A stretch of 64,000 bases of DNA from Rhizobium sp. L43 (GTDB lineage Bacteria > Pseudomonadota > Alphaproteobacteria > Rhizobiales > Rhizobiaceae). The notes beneath the pieces were generated by a model. The model worked only from the letters and a program-made list of their open reading frames with translations, had not been told where the DNA came from and made no database searches. Numbering within the stretch: the first letter of the stretch is position 1; each line of letters begins with the position of its first letter. The position numbers and the translations under genes were made by a program. The stretch lies in NCBI RefSeq assembly GCF_002531725.1, contig NZ_NWSQ01000005.1:1-64000 (forward strand). The letters run 5' to 3'. Of the stretch, positions 48,872 to 60,052 are shown one piece after another.

Positions 48872-49714
48872 TTAACGATCCGCTACGAAGCTCTGCTTCT
48901 GCGTGCCGAGACCTTCGATGCCGAGCTCTACGACGTCGCCATCCTTGAGATATTGTGGCGGTTTCATGCCCATGCCGACGCCGGGCGGCGTTCCGGTGGA
49001 GATCACGTCGCCTGGATGCAGCGACATGAACTGGCTGAGATAGGATACGATGTGGGCGACACCGTAGACCATGGTCTTGGACGAACCATTCTGCATCGTC
49101 TGGCCGTTGACCTTCAGCCACATGCCGAGGTTTTGCGGATCGGCGATCTCGTCCTTCGTGACCAGCCAGGGACCGATCGGGCCGAAGGTGTCGCAGGACT
49201 TGCCCTTGGTCCACTGACCGGCGCGTTCCGTCTGGAAGGCGCGCTCGGAAACGTCGTGAGAAACACAGTAGCCGGCGACGTAGTCGAGCGCCTCGGCCTC
49301 CCTGACATATTTCGCGGTCTTGCCGATGACGACGCCGAGTTCGACTTCCCAATCGGTCTTTTCCGAACCGCGCGGAATCTGCACGGTGTCGTTCGGACCA
49401 ACGATGGCCGAGGTCGCCTTCATGAAGATCACCGGCTCGGGCGGCACGGTGGCGCCGGTTTCGGCGGCATGGTCGGAGAAATTGAGGCCGATGCAGATGA
49501 ATTTGCCGGTGCCGACAACACAGGCGCCGATGCGGCCGGGGGCAAGCTCCGGAAGGCTCTTTGGATCAATCGCCGCGATCTTTGCAAGACCTGCCGGCGT
49601 GATGGCTTCGCCGCCGATATCGGCGACATGGCCGGAGAGATCGCGGATCTTGCCATCGGCATCGAGAAGCGCGGGTTTTTCATTGCCTGCTTCGCCAACA
49701 CGCATCAGCTTCAT
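48872..49714 (-). CDS. Fumarylacetoacetate hydrolase family protein
   Basis: A 280-residue FAH-fold enzyme. The metal-binding Glu and Asp residues are seen in DWEVELGVVIG and the surrounding conserved SAIVGPNDTVQIPRGSE. GDVISTGTPPGVGMG is the family C-terminal signature. Likely activities are hydrolysis or isomerisation of a 2-oxo acid such as acylpyruvate or ureidoglycolate-type substrates; the specific one cannot be read. Confidence 0.9.
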   Translation of the reverse strand: MKLMRVGEAGNEKPALLDADGKIRDLSGHVADIGGEAITPAGLAKIAAIDPKSLPELAPGRIGACVVGTGKFICIGLNFSDHAAETGATVPPEPVIFMKATSAIVGPNDTVQIPRGSEKTDWEVELGVVIGKTAKYVREAEALDYVAGYCVSHDVSERAFQTERAGQWTKGKSCDTFGPIGPWLVTKDEIADPQNLGMWLKVNGQTMQNGSSKTMVYGVAHIVSYLSQFMSLHPGDVISTGTPPGVGMGMKPPQYLKDGDVVELGIEGLGTQKQSFVADR

Positions 49715-49862
49715 GGAATTTCCTCCTCATCGAAAACGGATTTGCAGCCACCTATGAACGAATTATTCACCGGTGTCATTACGCCTTTGCCGCCAAGCGG
49801 TACGGCTTTCCGTGAATTCGAATGGATTTGGGCGCAAAACGCCTGCATTGCGGCATCACGCT

Positions 49863-50822
49863 TTAAAAAATTTCCGCCAGATCAGGGCCGGCAGGAACGA
49901 TCTTTGTCGGATTGAGGCTTTCGATCGAGTAGTAGCCGCGCTTGATGTGGTCGAGATTTACCGTTTCGGCGATGCCCGGCCAATCCAGCATGCGGCGGCA
50001 AAAGGCGCGCAGGTTGGCATAGTTGGAAAGCCGGCGCAGATTGCATTTGAAGAGGCCGTGATAGGCGACGTCGAAGCGCACAAGGGTTACGAAGAGCCGG
50101 ATATCGCTTTCCGTCGGATGATCGGCGAAGAGAAAGGACCGATCCTCCAGCTGCGGTTCGACCCAGTCGAGGCAGGCAAAGACATCGGCGAAGGCTTCTT
50201 CGTAGGCAAGCTGCGTTGTGGCGAAACCGGCGCGATAGACGCCATTGTTCAGGGCCGGATAGATGCGGTCGTTGAAAGCATCGATCTGGCTGCGTCTTTC
50301 CGCCGGGTAAAGATCAATCGGATTTTTTGCGAGGTCGCCGAAGCCGCCGTTCAGCATGCGCAGGATATCGGCGGATTCATTGTTGACGATGGTCTTTCTC
50401 TGCTTGTCCCAGAGAACCGGTACGGTGGCCCGACCGGTGAAATCGGATGCTGCCGCGGTGTAGATTTCATGCATATAAGTTAGGCTGTTGACGTGATCCT
50501 GCGTCGCGCCGGGATAGTCACCGAAGCGCCAACCCTCTCTGCTCAGCAGCGGCTCGACGACGGAGACGGAAATGACGTCGTCGAGGCCCTTGAGCTTGCG
50601 GCCGATCAGGGTGCGTGAGGCCCAAGGGCAGATATAGGCGACATAGAGATGGTAACGGCCGGCGCCGGCTTCGAAGCCGCCCTCGCCCGTCGGCCCGGCG
50701 CTGCCATCCGGGGTCACCCAGTTGCGGAAACTCGATGTCTGCCTGACGAAGCCGCCCTTTTCATCCTTGGCCTGAACGGGCTGCCAGTCTTCCGTCCATT
50801 TTCCATTCACCAGCATGCGCAA
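49863..50822 (-). CDS. Glutathionyl-hydroquinone reductase (ECM4/PcpF/YqjG family)
   Basis: A 319-residue xi-class glutathione transferase. The N-terminal thioredoxin fold has the catalytic Cys in AYICPWASRTL, the family signature. The ESADILRMLN segment binds glutathione, and the helical C-terminal domain follows. These enzymes reduce glutathionylated hydroquinones. It stands alone with no related neighbour. Confidence 0.92.
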   Translation of the reverse strand: MRMLVNGKWTEDWQPVQAKDEKGGFVRQTSSFRNWVTPDGSAGPTGEGGFEAGAGRYHLYVAYICPWASRTLIGRKLKGLDDVISVSVVEPLLSREGWRFGDYPGATQDHVNSLTYMHEIYTAAASDFTGRATVPVLWDKQRKTIVNNESADILRMLNGGFGDLAKNPIDLYPAERRSQIDAFNDRIYPALNNGVYRAGFATTQLAYEEAFADVFACLDWVEPQLEDRSFLFADHPTESDIRLFVTLVRFDVAYHGLFKCNLRRLSNYANLRAFCRRMLDWPGIAETVNLDHIKRGYYSIESLNPTKIVPAGPDLAEIF

Positions 50823-50960
50823 CTCTCCGACCGATTGACTGAAGCGGTTCTTACCCTGCTTCGGCGCGCGCGTAAGGCCGCTTTATAGAGACAGCCCGTC
50901 CACCCGACTGCGACGACGCTGCGCTTGCCAAGGCTGCGAAGCAGGAAATATGACTTGGCT

Positions 50961-51062
50961 CTAAAGCGCGTCGCGATCTCCCAGATTCGCTTGCCGCGCT
51001 TTAGGTCCTTGTTTTACGCATGTCGTTATCGCAAAACCGCTGCACACTTTTGCGCGACATGC
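50961..51062. repeat. RIME-like mosaic element with two palindromes, upstream of the DUF2218 gene
   Basis: Palindrome A (50961-51004) has arms CTAAAGCGCG and CGCGCTTTAG. Palindrome B (51018-51062) has arms GCATGTCG and CGACATGC and the core GCAAAACCGCTGCACACTTT. It lacks the inner hairpin of the copy at 43009-43075. The element fills most of the intergenic space. Confidence 0.85.
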
Positions 51063-51090
51063 TCTAGTCAAATATGAGATGGAGTTCGAC

Positions 51091-51375
51091 ATGCACCTCT
51101 CCAAGGCCGTCGTGCGCACCGAACATGCGAGCCGCTATCTGCAGCAGCTCTGCAAACATTGGAGCCACAAGTTCAGCGTCGACTTCGACCCCGTGAAGGG
51201 CCGGGTGCCGTTCAGCGATACAGCCGAGGTGACGTTCACTGCCGACGATGCGGCGCTGACCATGACACTTTCTGTCGCCGACCCCGCACAGCAGGCAAGG
51301 ATGCAGGGTGTCATCGACGATCACCTGAAGCGCTTCGCCTTCCGCGAGGAACTCGTCATCGTCTGGACGGGCTGA
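51091..51375 (+). CDS. DUF2218 domain protein
   Basis: A 94-residue protein of the DUF2218 family, with the pattern TEHASRYLQQLCKHW near the N-terminus. Function unknown. The ATG at 51091 has GGAG six bases upstream; an ATG at 51079 would add four residues. It precedes the nitroreductase gene by 46 bases and may share its transcript. Confidence 0.85.
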   Translation: MHLSKAVVRTEHASRYLQQLCKHWSHKFSVDFDPVKGRVPFSDTAEVTFTADDAALTMTLSVADPAQQARMQGVIDDHLKRFAFREELVIVWTG

Positions 51376-51421
51376 GCCCAGCCCCCAATCCAAATTTTCT
51401 GCCCCGAACCCTGGAGCAAGC

Positions 51422-52021
51422 ATGACGAAGAGCAATAACCGCGAATCTCAATATCCGATCGATCCGATGTTTCTCGACCGTTGGTCACCGCGCGCCTTCA
51501 CCGGCGAAATTATCGAGGAGGCACAGCTGCTTAGCCTGCTCGACGCCGCCCATTGGGCGCCGTCTTCGTCCAATCAACAGCCCTGGCGCTTCATCTATGC
51601 CCTCAAGGGCTCGGAGCATTGGGAGAAATTCGTCGCATTGCTCGTCGATGCCAATCAGGAGTGGGCTAAGAATGCGTCAGCGCTGATCTTCATCGTGTCG
51701 CGCGCCTTCACCGGGATCGCCGGTTCCGGCGAGGAAAAGCCGAGCTATACCCATTCCTTCGACGCTGGCACGGCCTGGGGATATTTGGCGCTTCAAGCCC
51801 GCCTCTCCGGGTTCTATGCCCATGGCATGGGCGGCATCAAACACGAGGAAATCAGCAAGACGTTCGCCATTCCCGAGGGCTACCGGGTCGAAGCCGGCGT
51901 TGCCGTCGGCCGTATCGCCGACAAGAGTGTCCTGTCCGAACGCAATCAGGCGCGCGAATTCCCCAGTCAGCGCAAACCGCTCTCCGAGGTCGCCTTCAAC
52001 GGCCGTTTCGTGGCGAACTGA
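51422..52021 (+). CDS. Nitroreductase family protein
   Basis: A 199-residue flavin-dependent reductase-like protein. The N-terminal RWSPRAFTGE and HWAPSSSNQQPWRFIY are the FMN-binding signature. GTAWGYLALQARLSGFYAHGMGG is the central dimer and FMN region. The electron acceptor is unknown. A terminator shared with gyrB follows. Confidence 0.91.
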   Translation: MTKSNNRESQYPIDPMFLDRWSPRAFTGEIIEEAQLLSLLDAAHWAPSSSNQQPWRFIYALKGSEHWEKFVALLVDANQEWAKNASALIFIVSRAFTGIAGSGEEKPSYTHSFDAGTAWGYLALQARLSGFYAHGMGGIKHEEISKTFAIPEGYRVEAGVAVGRIADKSVLSERNQAREFPSQRKPLSEVAFNGRFVAN

Positions 52022-52041
52022 GCGAAGCCAATCGCGCAAAC

Positions 52042-52077
52042 AAAAGCCCCGCCGTTCGAGGAACAGCGGGGCTTTTA
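52042..52077. terminator. Bidirectional terminator between the nitroreductase gene and gyrB
   Basis: AAAAGCCCCGC and GCGGGGCTTTT form an 11-base stem around CGTTCGAGGAACA, with A and T tracts on both sides. Confidence 0.92.
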
Positions 52078-52092
52078 TTGGAGAAACATCAA

Positions 52093-54663
<2,571 letters not shown>

Positions 54664-55041
54664 TTATGACGCTTTTCCGTCGCCTTTGCCGTCATTTTCG
54701 AGAAGAGCGGATAACCGGCCGATCTCTGCGCTGTCAAGGTTGCGAATCTGGCGCGCCAGCCGATTGGCAAATTCGGTATATTCCGGCGGCAGGCCTGACG
54801 TGTCGATCACCACGCGCGGGGCGGAAGAGCGGGCGAGCAGGAACAGTTCCTCGGCCTCGTCCCAGATGATGTTGAAATAGCCGGCGATGCGCTGCAGCAG
54901 ATCGAATGTCGGCAGACCGCGCTTGCCATGTTCGAGCGCCGAGAGATAGGCGGGAGAAACGTTCAGCGCTTCCGCCATCTCCTTCTGTGACACACCTTTA
55001 CGCGCTCTCAGCCGGCGAACAGCCTCTCCGAACGGAGTCAT
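54664..55041 (-). CDS. XRE-family transcriptional regulator
   Basis: A 125-residue DNA-binding protein. An N-terminal Cro/C1 helix-turn-helix covers residues 5-60 (RLRARKGVSQKEMAEALNVSPAYLSALEHG). The C-terminal half is unassigned and may sense a ligand or mediate dimer contacts. It overlaps the Smr gene by four bases as the last gene of a four-gene run. Its targets are unknown. Confidence 0.9.
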   Translation of the reverse strand: MTPFGEAVRRLRARKGVSQKEMAEALNVSPAYLSALEHGKRGLPTFDLLQRIAGYFNIIWDEAEELFLLARSSAPRVVIDTSGLPPEYTEFANRLARQIRNLDSAEIGRLSALLENDGKGDGKAS

Positions 55042-55604
55042 GGCCTCTCCCCTGGCCGTCGCGACAGGCGGATATAGAGCGCGCCCTCACCGCCATGATG
55101 CTGTGCGGCCGACTCATAAGAGGAGATCAGGTAGCGGAATTCCGGCTTCGAGAACCACAGGGGCACGGCTCGCTTCAGCGCGCCGTCGCTGCCCATCGAG
55201 CTGCCCTTGCCTGTTATGACCAATACATGGCGCATGCCGCGCTCGTGGGCGCGGATCAGAAAATCGAGAAGGATGGCATGAGCCTCGCTCTGCACCAGCC
55301 CGTGCAGGTCGATCCGCGCTTCGAGCGCCAGCCGCCCCTTGGCGATCTTGCGCTTGACCGGCTTTTCCAGCGGATGATGCACCCCGGCGGACGGTTTCAT
55401 GGTTGACGGTACTGTCGGCTGCAGCGGCATGGGCGCGGTGAGTGTCTGCTTTTCCTGTTCCCGTTCGGCCGCCGCTTCGGCTTCGGCGAGAAAGGCATCG
55501 AGTTCGGTCAACTCACCTGTCTTGCCCGGCATTGGTCGCGTGCTGCGGGCGACCTTGCCCCAGAGGATCCTCTCATCTGTGCTGAGCTTGCGATCCCTGG
55601 CCAT
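55038..55604 (-). CDS. Smr/MutS2-type domain protein
   Basis: A 188-residue protein. The C-terminal Smr domain (about residues 95-185) shows LDLHG-like IDLHGLVQSEAHAIL and the HVLVITGKGS motif. Smr domains nick or cleave nucleic acid, including mRNA at collided ribosomes. The N-terminal half is charged and likely flexible. It overlaps both neighbours, which indicates translational coupling. Confidence 0.92.
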   Translation of the reverse strand: MARDRKLSTDERILWGKVARSTRPMPGKTGELTELDAFLAEAEAAAEREQEKQTLTAPMPLQPTVPSTMKPSAGVHHPLEKPVKRKIAKGRLALEARIDLHGLVQSEAHAILLDFLIRAHERGMRHVLVITGKGSSMGSDGALKRAVPLWFSKPEFRYLISSYESAAQHHGGEGALYIRLSRRPGERP

Positions 55605-56722
55605 CAGTCGAATCTTCCGGCAGCGGCATTCGGAATGAGGATCGCGAAATCGGCGTCGTTGCGGACGGTGCCGGCACTTTCTCCGGCCATATCCCCCGAT
55701 CCGGTAAAGATATCACCCCGGGCCGGCCCGACGATTGCCGAGCCGGTATCGAGCGCCAGCATCAGCCGGCGAAAGGGCCGGCCGTGGTCGAGATGGGTAA
55801 GACTTTCGGCGCGGATGAAAAAGGGAAAGCCGAACGTATGGATCATCCGGTCGACCGCAAGCGAGCGCCCGGTGAGAAGCGGCACCTTGGCGGCGGCGAT
55901 CGGACCTGCCTGCGGATCAGCCACCGACGCCTCGCGGAAAAAAATATAGGAGCGGTTATGCCATAGCACTTCGTCCACACGCTCGGGATTGCGCGCCAGC
56001 CAGGCACGGATCGTCTGCATCGAGATGTCGGCGCGATCAATCTCGCCTCGGTCGATCAGCAGCTTGCCCACTGCCGAAAAAGCATGGCCGGCCTTCGCCG
56101 CATAGGTGATGCGGCCGATACGGCCATCGCTGTAACGGAGGCGGGCCGCACCCTGCACATGCACGAAGAAGACATCGACCTTTGATTTCGCCCAGGCGAT
56201 TTCGAGGCCCCGGCCTTCGAGAAAGCCCTGATCGATGGCGCGGCGATCCGGATAGGTACCGATGCGGCCGTCATGCAGACGCCCGAAAGCATAGGAGCCG
56301 TCGAGCCCGGCAGGGCGATTGTCGTCGTCGAGATCGATCAGATCGTCCGGGCGACGGTAGAAAGGGAAACGGAAGATTTCGTCCGGCCGCTCCGAGACCT
56401 CGATGTCAGGTTCGTAGAAGGCGGTGACGAAGCCGGAATTGCCATCCCTACGGCGGATCCGGAAGGGCCGACAATGCGTCTCGAAAAAGGCGCGCGCCGA
56501 TGCCGGAGATGACGGCGTGAAATCTTCGGCGGCCGTGAGAAGCGGCAGCAGATCTTCCGCGCTCAGCCCAAGCGATCCGGTGCGGTAGGGTTTGACATCG
56601 GTGATCTGCCGTCGGCAGCGTCGCATCACTTCAAAAAGGCCGGAGGGATCGTCGTCCTTCCAGCCTTCCAAATTGTCGAAGCTCATGGCCTGCAGGACGA
56701 AGTCCGATGCGTGGTCACTCAT
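55604..56722 (-). CDS. mltA: Murein transglycosylase A family protein (MltA)
   Basis: A 372-residue lytic transglycosylase. The MltA domain occupies about residues 80-260, followed by the 3D domain with the catalytic Asp in DTGSAIVGPARGDIFTG. It would cleave peptidoglycan glycan strands. The start overlaps the upstream gene by eight bases. Oddly, the N-terminus (MSDHASDFVLQAMSFD) has no signal peptide or lipobox, although its substrate is periplasmic. Confidence 0.88.
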   Translation of the reverse strand: MSDHASDFVLQAMSFDNLEGWKDDDPSGLFEVMRRCRRQITDVKPYRTGSLGLSAEDLLPLLTAAEDFTPSSPASARAFFETHCRPFRIRRRDGNSGFVTAFYEPDIEVSERPDEIFRFPFYRRPDDLIDLDDDNRPAGLDGSYAFGRLHDGRIGTYPDRRAIDQGFLEGRGLEIAWAKSKVDVFFVHVQGAARLRYSDGRIGRITYAAKAGHAFSAVGKLLIDRGEIDRADISMQTIRAWLARNPERVDEVLWHNRSYIFFREASVADPQAGPIAAAKVPLLTGRSLAVDRMIHTFGFPFFIRAESLTHLDHGRPFRRLMLALDTGSAIVGPARGDIFTGSGDMAGESAGTVRNDADFAILIPNAAAGRFD

Positions 56723-57419
56723 GTTCCGATTCGGTCGCCACGAGTTTCCAGTTCGGATCGCGCGAGCGGGTGTCGCGGGCGAAGGTCCAGAGATCGTTGA
56801 CCTCGGCGACGTTTTCGGCGTCGCCTTCGATCAGCACATCCGCCTTGTCGTAGGTGGCCGATATCAGCTGGCTGATGATGCGAATGGTGATCTGCGCTTC
56901 GCTGCCCTTCGTCTCGGCATGGGTGATCTCGGCCTTGTCGATGCCGACGAAGGTGGACTTCACCTTCTCGCCCCGGGTTTCGCGCTCGCCGATCGCCGCA
57001 TCGAAGCCGTCATAGACTTCGCGGGACAGCAAGTTCTTCAGCGTTTTCCGGTCGCCGTCGGCATAGGCCATGACGATCATCTCGTAAGCCATGCGGGCGC
57101 CGTTCAGAAACTCCTTCGGGCTGAAGGCGGGATCGGCCTTGTTCAGCGCGCGCAGCGATTCGTTGAGCGGCGTTCCCGGCGCGGCGAAGGCATCGATGGC
57201 GGCGAAGCGATCCTCGTCCTCCGTCGTCGCATCGCGGCGCGGCAGCGTCACGACCTTGCCGCCATCGGCGGCCTCGGCCGGTGCTGCGTCCCGCGGCGTA
57301 TAGAGATCGCGCGGCGGCTTCTCATTTCCTGTGCGGCGCCCGAGCACGGAGCGCAGCTGAAAGAAAATCAGCACAGCCGCCACCAGGAAGAATAATGTGA
57401 TGAAGTCGTTCGAACTCAT
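56715..57419 (-). CDS. Tim44/TimA family adaptor protein
   Basis: A 234-residue protein with one N-terminal membrane segment (FITLFFLVAAVLIFFQL, residues 6-22). The C-terminal Tim44-like domain covers about residues 85-230, with FLNGARMAYEMIVMAYADGD. The mitochondrial homologue anchors Hsp70 at the import pore; the bacterial role is less clear. First gene of the Tim44-mltA-Smr-XRE run, divergent from fxsA. Confidence 0.9.
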   Translation of the reverse strand: MSSNDFITLFFLVAAVLIFFQLRSVLGRRTGNEKPPRDLYTPRDAAPAEAADGGKVVTLPRRDATTEDEDRFAAIDAFAAPGTPLNESLRALNKADPAFSPKEFLNGARMAYEMIVMAYADGDRKTLKNLLSREVYDGFDAAIGERETRGEKVKSTFVGIDKAEITHAETKGSEAQITIRIISQLISATYDKADVLIEGDAENVAEVNDLWTFARDTRSRDPNWKLVATESEHE

Positions 57420-57542
57420 ATCGTATCGCAGCCGCCGTTAACATCTCTGATTTGTACTCCCATATAGTCTGCCTATACAGATGATTCAAATGATGGCTGG
57501 CATCTTCGCCGGCGCCCAAGAGGAGACCGGCAAGCCCGGGAC

Positions 57543-58058
57543 ATGACGACCATGCGTTTTTCCATCCTGCCAGCTTTCATTCTGCTGCTGCCACTCGCCG
57601 AAATTGCCGGTTTCGTCGTCGTCGGCCGGGCAATCGGATTGTGGCTGACGCTGGCGCTTGTCATGCTGGGCTTCGTTGTCGGGGTGGTTCTGCTGCGCAG
57701 GCAGGGCATCGGTATTTTGCGCCGCATGTCGAGTGAAGGACGAAACGGGGTGATGCCGGGCCGCGACCTGCTGCGGCCGGCGATGAATGTCATCGCCTCG
57801 CTGCTGCTGATCATTCCCGGCTTCCTTACGGATATCATCGCGATCCTCATTCTCATTCCGCCGGTGCGCGATCTCGTCTGGCGGGCGATCGCCAAACGCT
57901 TCGTCGTCGTCAATGCCAAGGGCGGCTTTTCCCCTGGCCCGCAACCCGATTTCCGCGACCGCAAGCCAAACTCGAAGGTGGTGGATCTCGACGACGAGGA
58001 CTATCATAGGGAACCTGACCGCAACTCGCCGTGGTCCGGCAAACATCTCGGCGATTGA
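57543..58058 (+). CDS. fxsA: FxsA family membrane protein
   Basis: A 171-residue inner-membrane protein. Hydrophobic segments near residues 5-24, 30-50 and 75-100 match the FxsA layout (LPLAEIAGFVVVGRAIG, LLIIPGFLTDIIAILILIPPVR). The C-terminal tail is soluble and acidic. In E. coli FxsA relieves phage T7 F-exclusion when overexpressed; its normal role is unknown. Confidence 0.91.
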   Translation: MTTMRFSILPAFILLLPLAEIAGFVVVGRAIGLWLTLALVMLGFVVGVVLLRRQGIGILRRMSSEGRNGVMPGRDLLRPAMNVIASLLLIIPGFLTDIIAILILIPPVRDLVWRAIAKRFVVVNAKGGFSPGPQPDFRDRKPNSKVVDLDDEDYHREPDRNSPWSGKHLGD

Positions 58059-58184
58059 GACGCTTCGACCGATCAACTGCGCCAAGCCCAGGTCAGGCGC
58101 CCAGGCCAAGCGCTCAGGGTTGTAAGCCCTTCCCTGAAATGTTAGATGGCGCGCACCATTCCCATGCCCCTCGAGGAAAAGCCA

Positions 58185-58667
58185 ATGGCAGACGATAACA
58201 ACAGCAACGGTGCGGCCAGCCCCACCCTTTCGATCCTTGCGCAATATACCAAGGATCTCTCCTTCGAAAATCCGGGCGCGCCGCGTTCGCTGCAGGCCCG
58301 CGACAAGGCGCCGACGATCAACATCAATGTGAACGTCAACGCCAATCCGCTTTCGGATACGGATTTCGATGTCGTGCTATCGCTGAATGCCGAAGCCAAG
58401 GACGGCGACAAGACGGTTTTCCATACCGAGCTTGCCTATGGCGGCGTCTTCCGCGTTGCCGGTTTCCCGCAGGAACACATGCTGCCGGTTCTCTTCATCG
58501 AGTGCCCGCGCATGCTCTTCCCCTTCGCCCGTCAGATCATCGCCGACGTCACCCGCAACGGTGGTTTCCCGCCGCTGATGATCGACCCGATCGACTTCAC
58601 GCAGATGTTCGCTCAGCGCGTTGCCGAAGAACAGGCCCGCGCCAAGGTTCAGGCCGTTCCGAACTGA
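58185..58667 (+). CDS. secB: Protein-export chaperone SecB
   Basis: A 160-residue tetrameric chaperone that keeps preproteins unfolded for SecA. The conserved [14 protein letters not shown] near residue 20 and the late [25 protein letters not shown] are family signatures. The ATG at 58185 follows GAGGA. A terminator follows. Confidence 0.96.
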   Translation: MADDNNSNGAASPTLSILAQYTKDLSFENPGAPRSLQARDKAPTININVNVNANPLSDTDFDVVLSLNAEAKDGDKTVFHTELAYGGVFRVAGFPQEHMLPVLFIECPRMLFPFARQIIADVTRNGGFPPLMIDPIDFTQMFAQRVAEEQARAKVQAVPN

Positions 58668-58694
58668 ACCGATCTTTGCTGTTTTGATATGCGG

Positions 58695-58717
58695 ATGCCC
58701 GGGCAAGTCCCGGGCAT
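58695..58717. terminator. Terminator between secB and dnaQ
   Basis: ATGCCCGGG and CCCGGGCAT form a nine-base stem around CAAGT, followed by TTTTC on the plus strand. Confidence 0.8.
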
Positions 58718-58734
58718 TTTCAATTGAGGGCTGG

Positions 58735-59448
58735 TTAATCAGCGTATTTGGCCCAGATGCCTTTGTCGCCGAGCTTGGCGACGAGCGCCTCATGCGCCTG
58801 CGCCTCGGATTGGCTGAGGCGCGGGGCGAGCGGTCGGGGCCTTTCGAGCACCGATGCAATCACCACGTCATCTTCCTCCGCCCGATCGCCGCGACCGTTC
58901 TGGCCTGATGTAGCGGTGCTCAGGCCGAAGGCTGCCTGTCTGCCGCCGATCATCTCGATATAGACTTCGGCAAGCAATTCGGAGTCGAGCAGCGCGCCGT
59001 GTTTGGTGCGGTGCGAATTGTCGATGCCGTAGCGCCGGCAGAGCGCGTCGAGCGAATTCGGCCCCATCGGATGTTTGCGCCGCGCCATCGACAGCGTATC
59101 GACCACCCTCTCCGGCAGGATCGGCGGCAAACCGATCCGGGCGAATTCGGCGTTGATGAAGCCCATATCGAAGGTGGCGTTGTGGGCGATCCACTTGGCA
59201 TCGCCGAAGAAGGTCAGGATTTCTTCGGCAACGTCGGCGAAAGGTTTCTTGTCCTTCAGGAACTCGTCGGTGATGCCGTGCACGGCGAGCGCATCCGGAT
59301 GAACCTTCTGATCTCCCGGATTGATGAAGATATGGATCACATTGCCCGTCGGAAAATGGTTGAAGAGCTCGATGCCGCCGATTTCGATGATGCGGTCGGC
59401 GCGGTTGTCGAGGCCGGTGGTTTCCGTATCGAAAATGATCTCACGCAT
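58735..59448 (-). CDS. dnaQ: DNA polymerase III subunit epsilon
   Basis: A 237-residue DEDDh 3'-5' exonuclease that proofreads replication. Exo I is IFDTETTGL, Exo II WIAHNATFDMGF, and Exo III HGALLDSELL. The ATG at 59448 gives MREIIFDTE, the family start. It overlaps the coaE end by eight bases. Confidence 0.96.
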   Translation of the reverse strand: MREIIFDTETTGLDNRADRIIEIGGIELFNHFPTGNVIHIFINPGDQKVHPDALAVHGITDEFLKDKKPFADVAEEILTFFGDAKWIAHNATFDMGFINAEFARIGLPPILPERVVDTLSMARRKHPMGPNSLDALCRRYGIDNSHRTKHGALLDSELLAEVYIEMIGGRQAAFGLSTATSGQNGRGDRAEEDDVVIASVLERPRPLAPRLSQSEAQAHEALVAKLGDKGIWAKYAD

Positions 59449-60052
59449 TCCGGAAATCTCCCTTGGCAATCCGCGTTTTCAGGTCGGCGACGATCGCGAG
59501 CACCCGTTTTTTCGTGACCGCGATCTTCTGGCTGGTGTCGATCAGATAATCGGCCCGGCGGCGCTTTTCGGCGTCCGGCGTCTGACGGGAGAGAATCATA
59601 TCGAATTTTTCCTCGGTCATGCCTGGTCGCGCAAGCACCCTTTGGCGCTGAATCTGTGGATCGGCGCTGACGACGACGATGACATCCACTCTTTCCCAGG
59701 CGCCGGTTTCGAAGAGTAGAGGAATATCGAGCAATACCATCTCGGCGCCGGCGGCGCGCTGTCGCGCCAGAAATTCCGTCTCGCGTTTGCGAACCAGCGG
59801 ATGGACGATCGCCTCCAGGCGTTTGAAACCGTCGGGATCAAGAGCAAGCTGGCGGCCGAGTTCATGCCGGTCGACCGCGCCATCCTTCATTGTGCCGGGA
59901 AAAGCGGCATCCACCAGGGGTGCAGCCTCACCGGTATAGAGATCGTGGACCACGGCATCGGAATCGTTCAACGGAATTCCCGCCTCGGCGAAGAGCTTTG
60001 CCGCCGTCGATTTTCCCATAGCGATGGAGCCGGTGAGGCCGATCGTCAGCAT
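59441..60052 (-). CDS. coaE: Dephospho-CoA kinase
   Basis: A 203-residue P-loop kinase for the last step of CoA synthesis. Walker A is GSIAMGKST near residue 8. The DSDAVVHDLY segment and LDIPLLFETG are family motifs. The ATG at 60052 overlaps the aroE stop. Together with coaA at 18.6 kb, two steps of the CoA pathway lie in this window. Confidence 0.95.
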   Translation of the reverse strand: MLTIGLTGSIAMGKSTAAKLFAEAGIPLNDSDAVVHDLYTGEAAPLVDAAFPGTMKDGAVDRHELGRQLALDPDGFKRLEAIVHPLVRKRETEFLARQRAAGAEMVLLDIPLLFETGAWERVDVIVVVSADPQIQRQRVLARPGMTEEKFDMILSRQTPDAEKRRRADYLIDTSQKIAVTKKRVLAIVADLKTRIAKGDFRNA

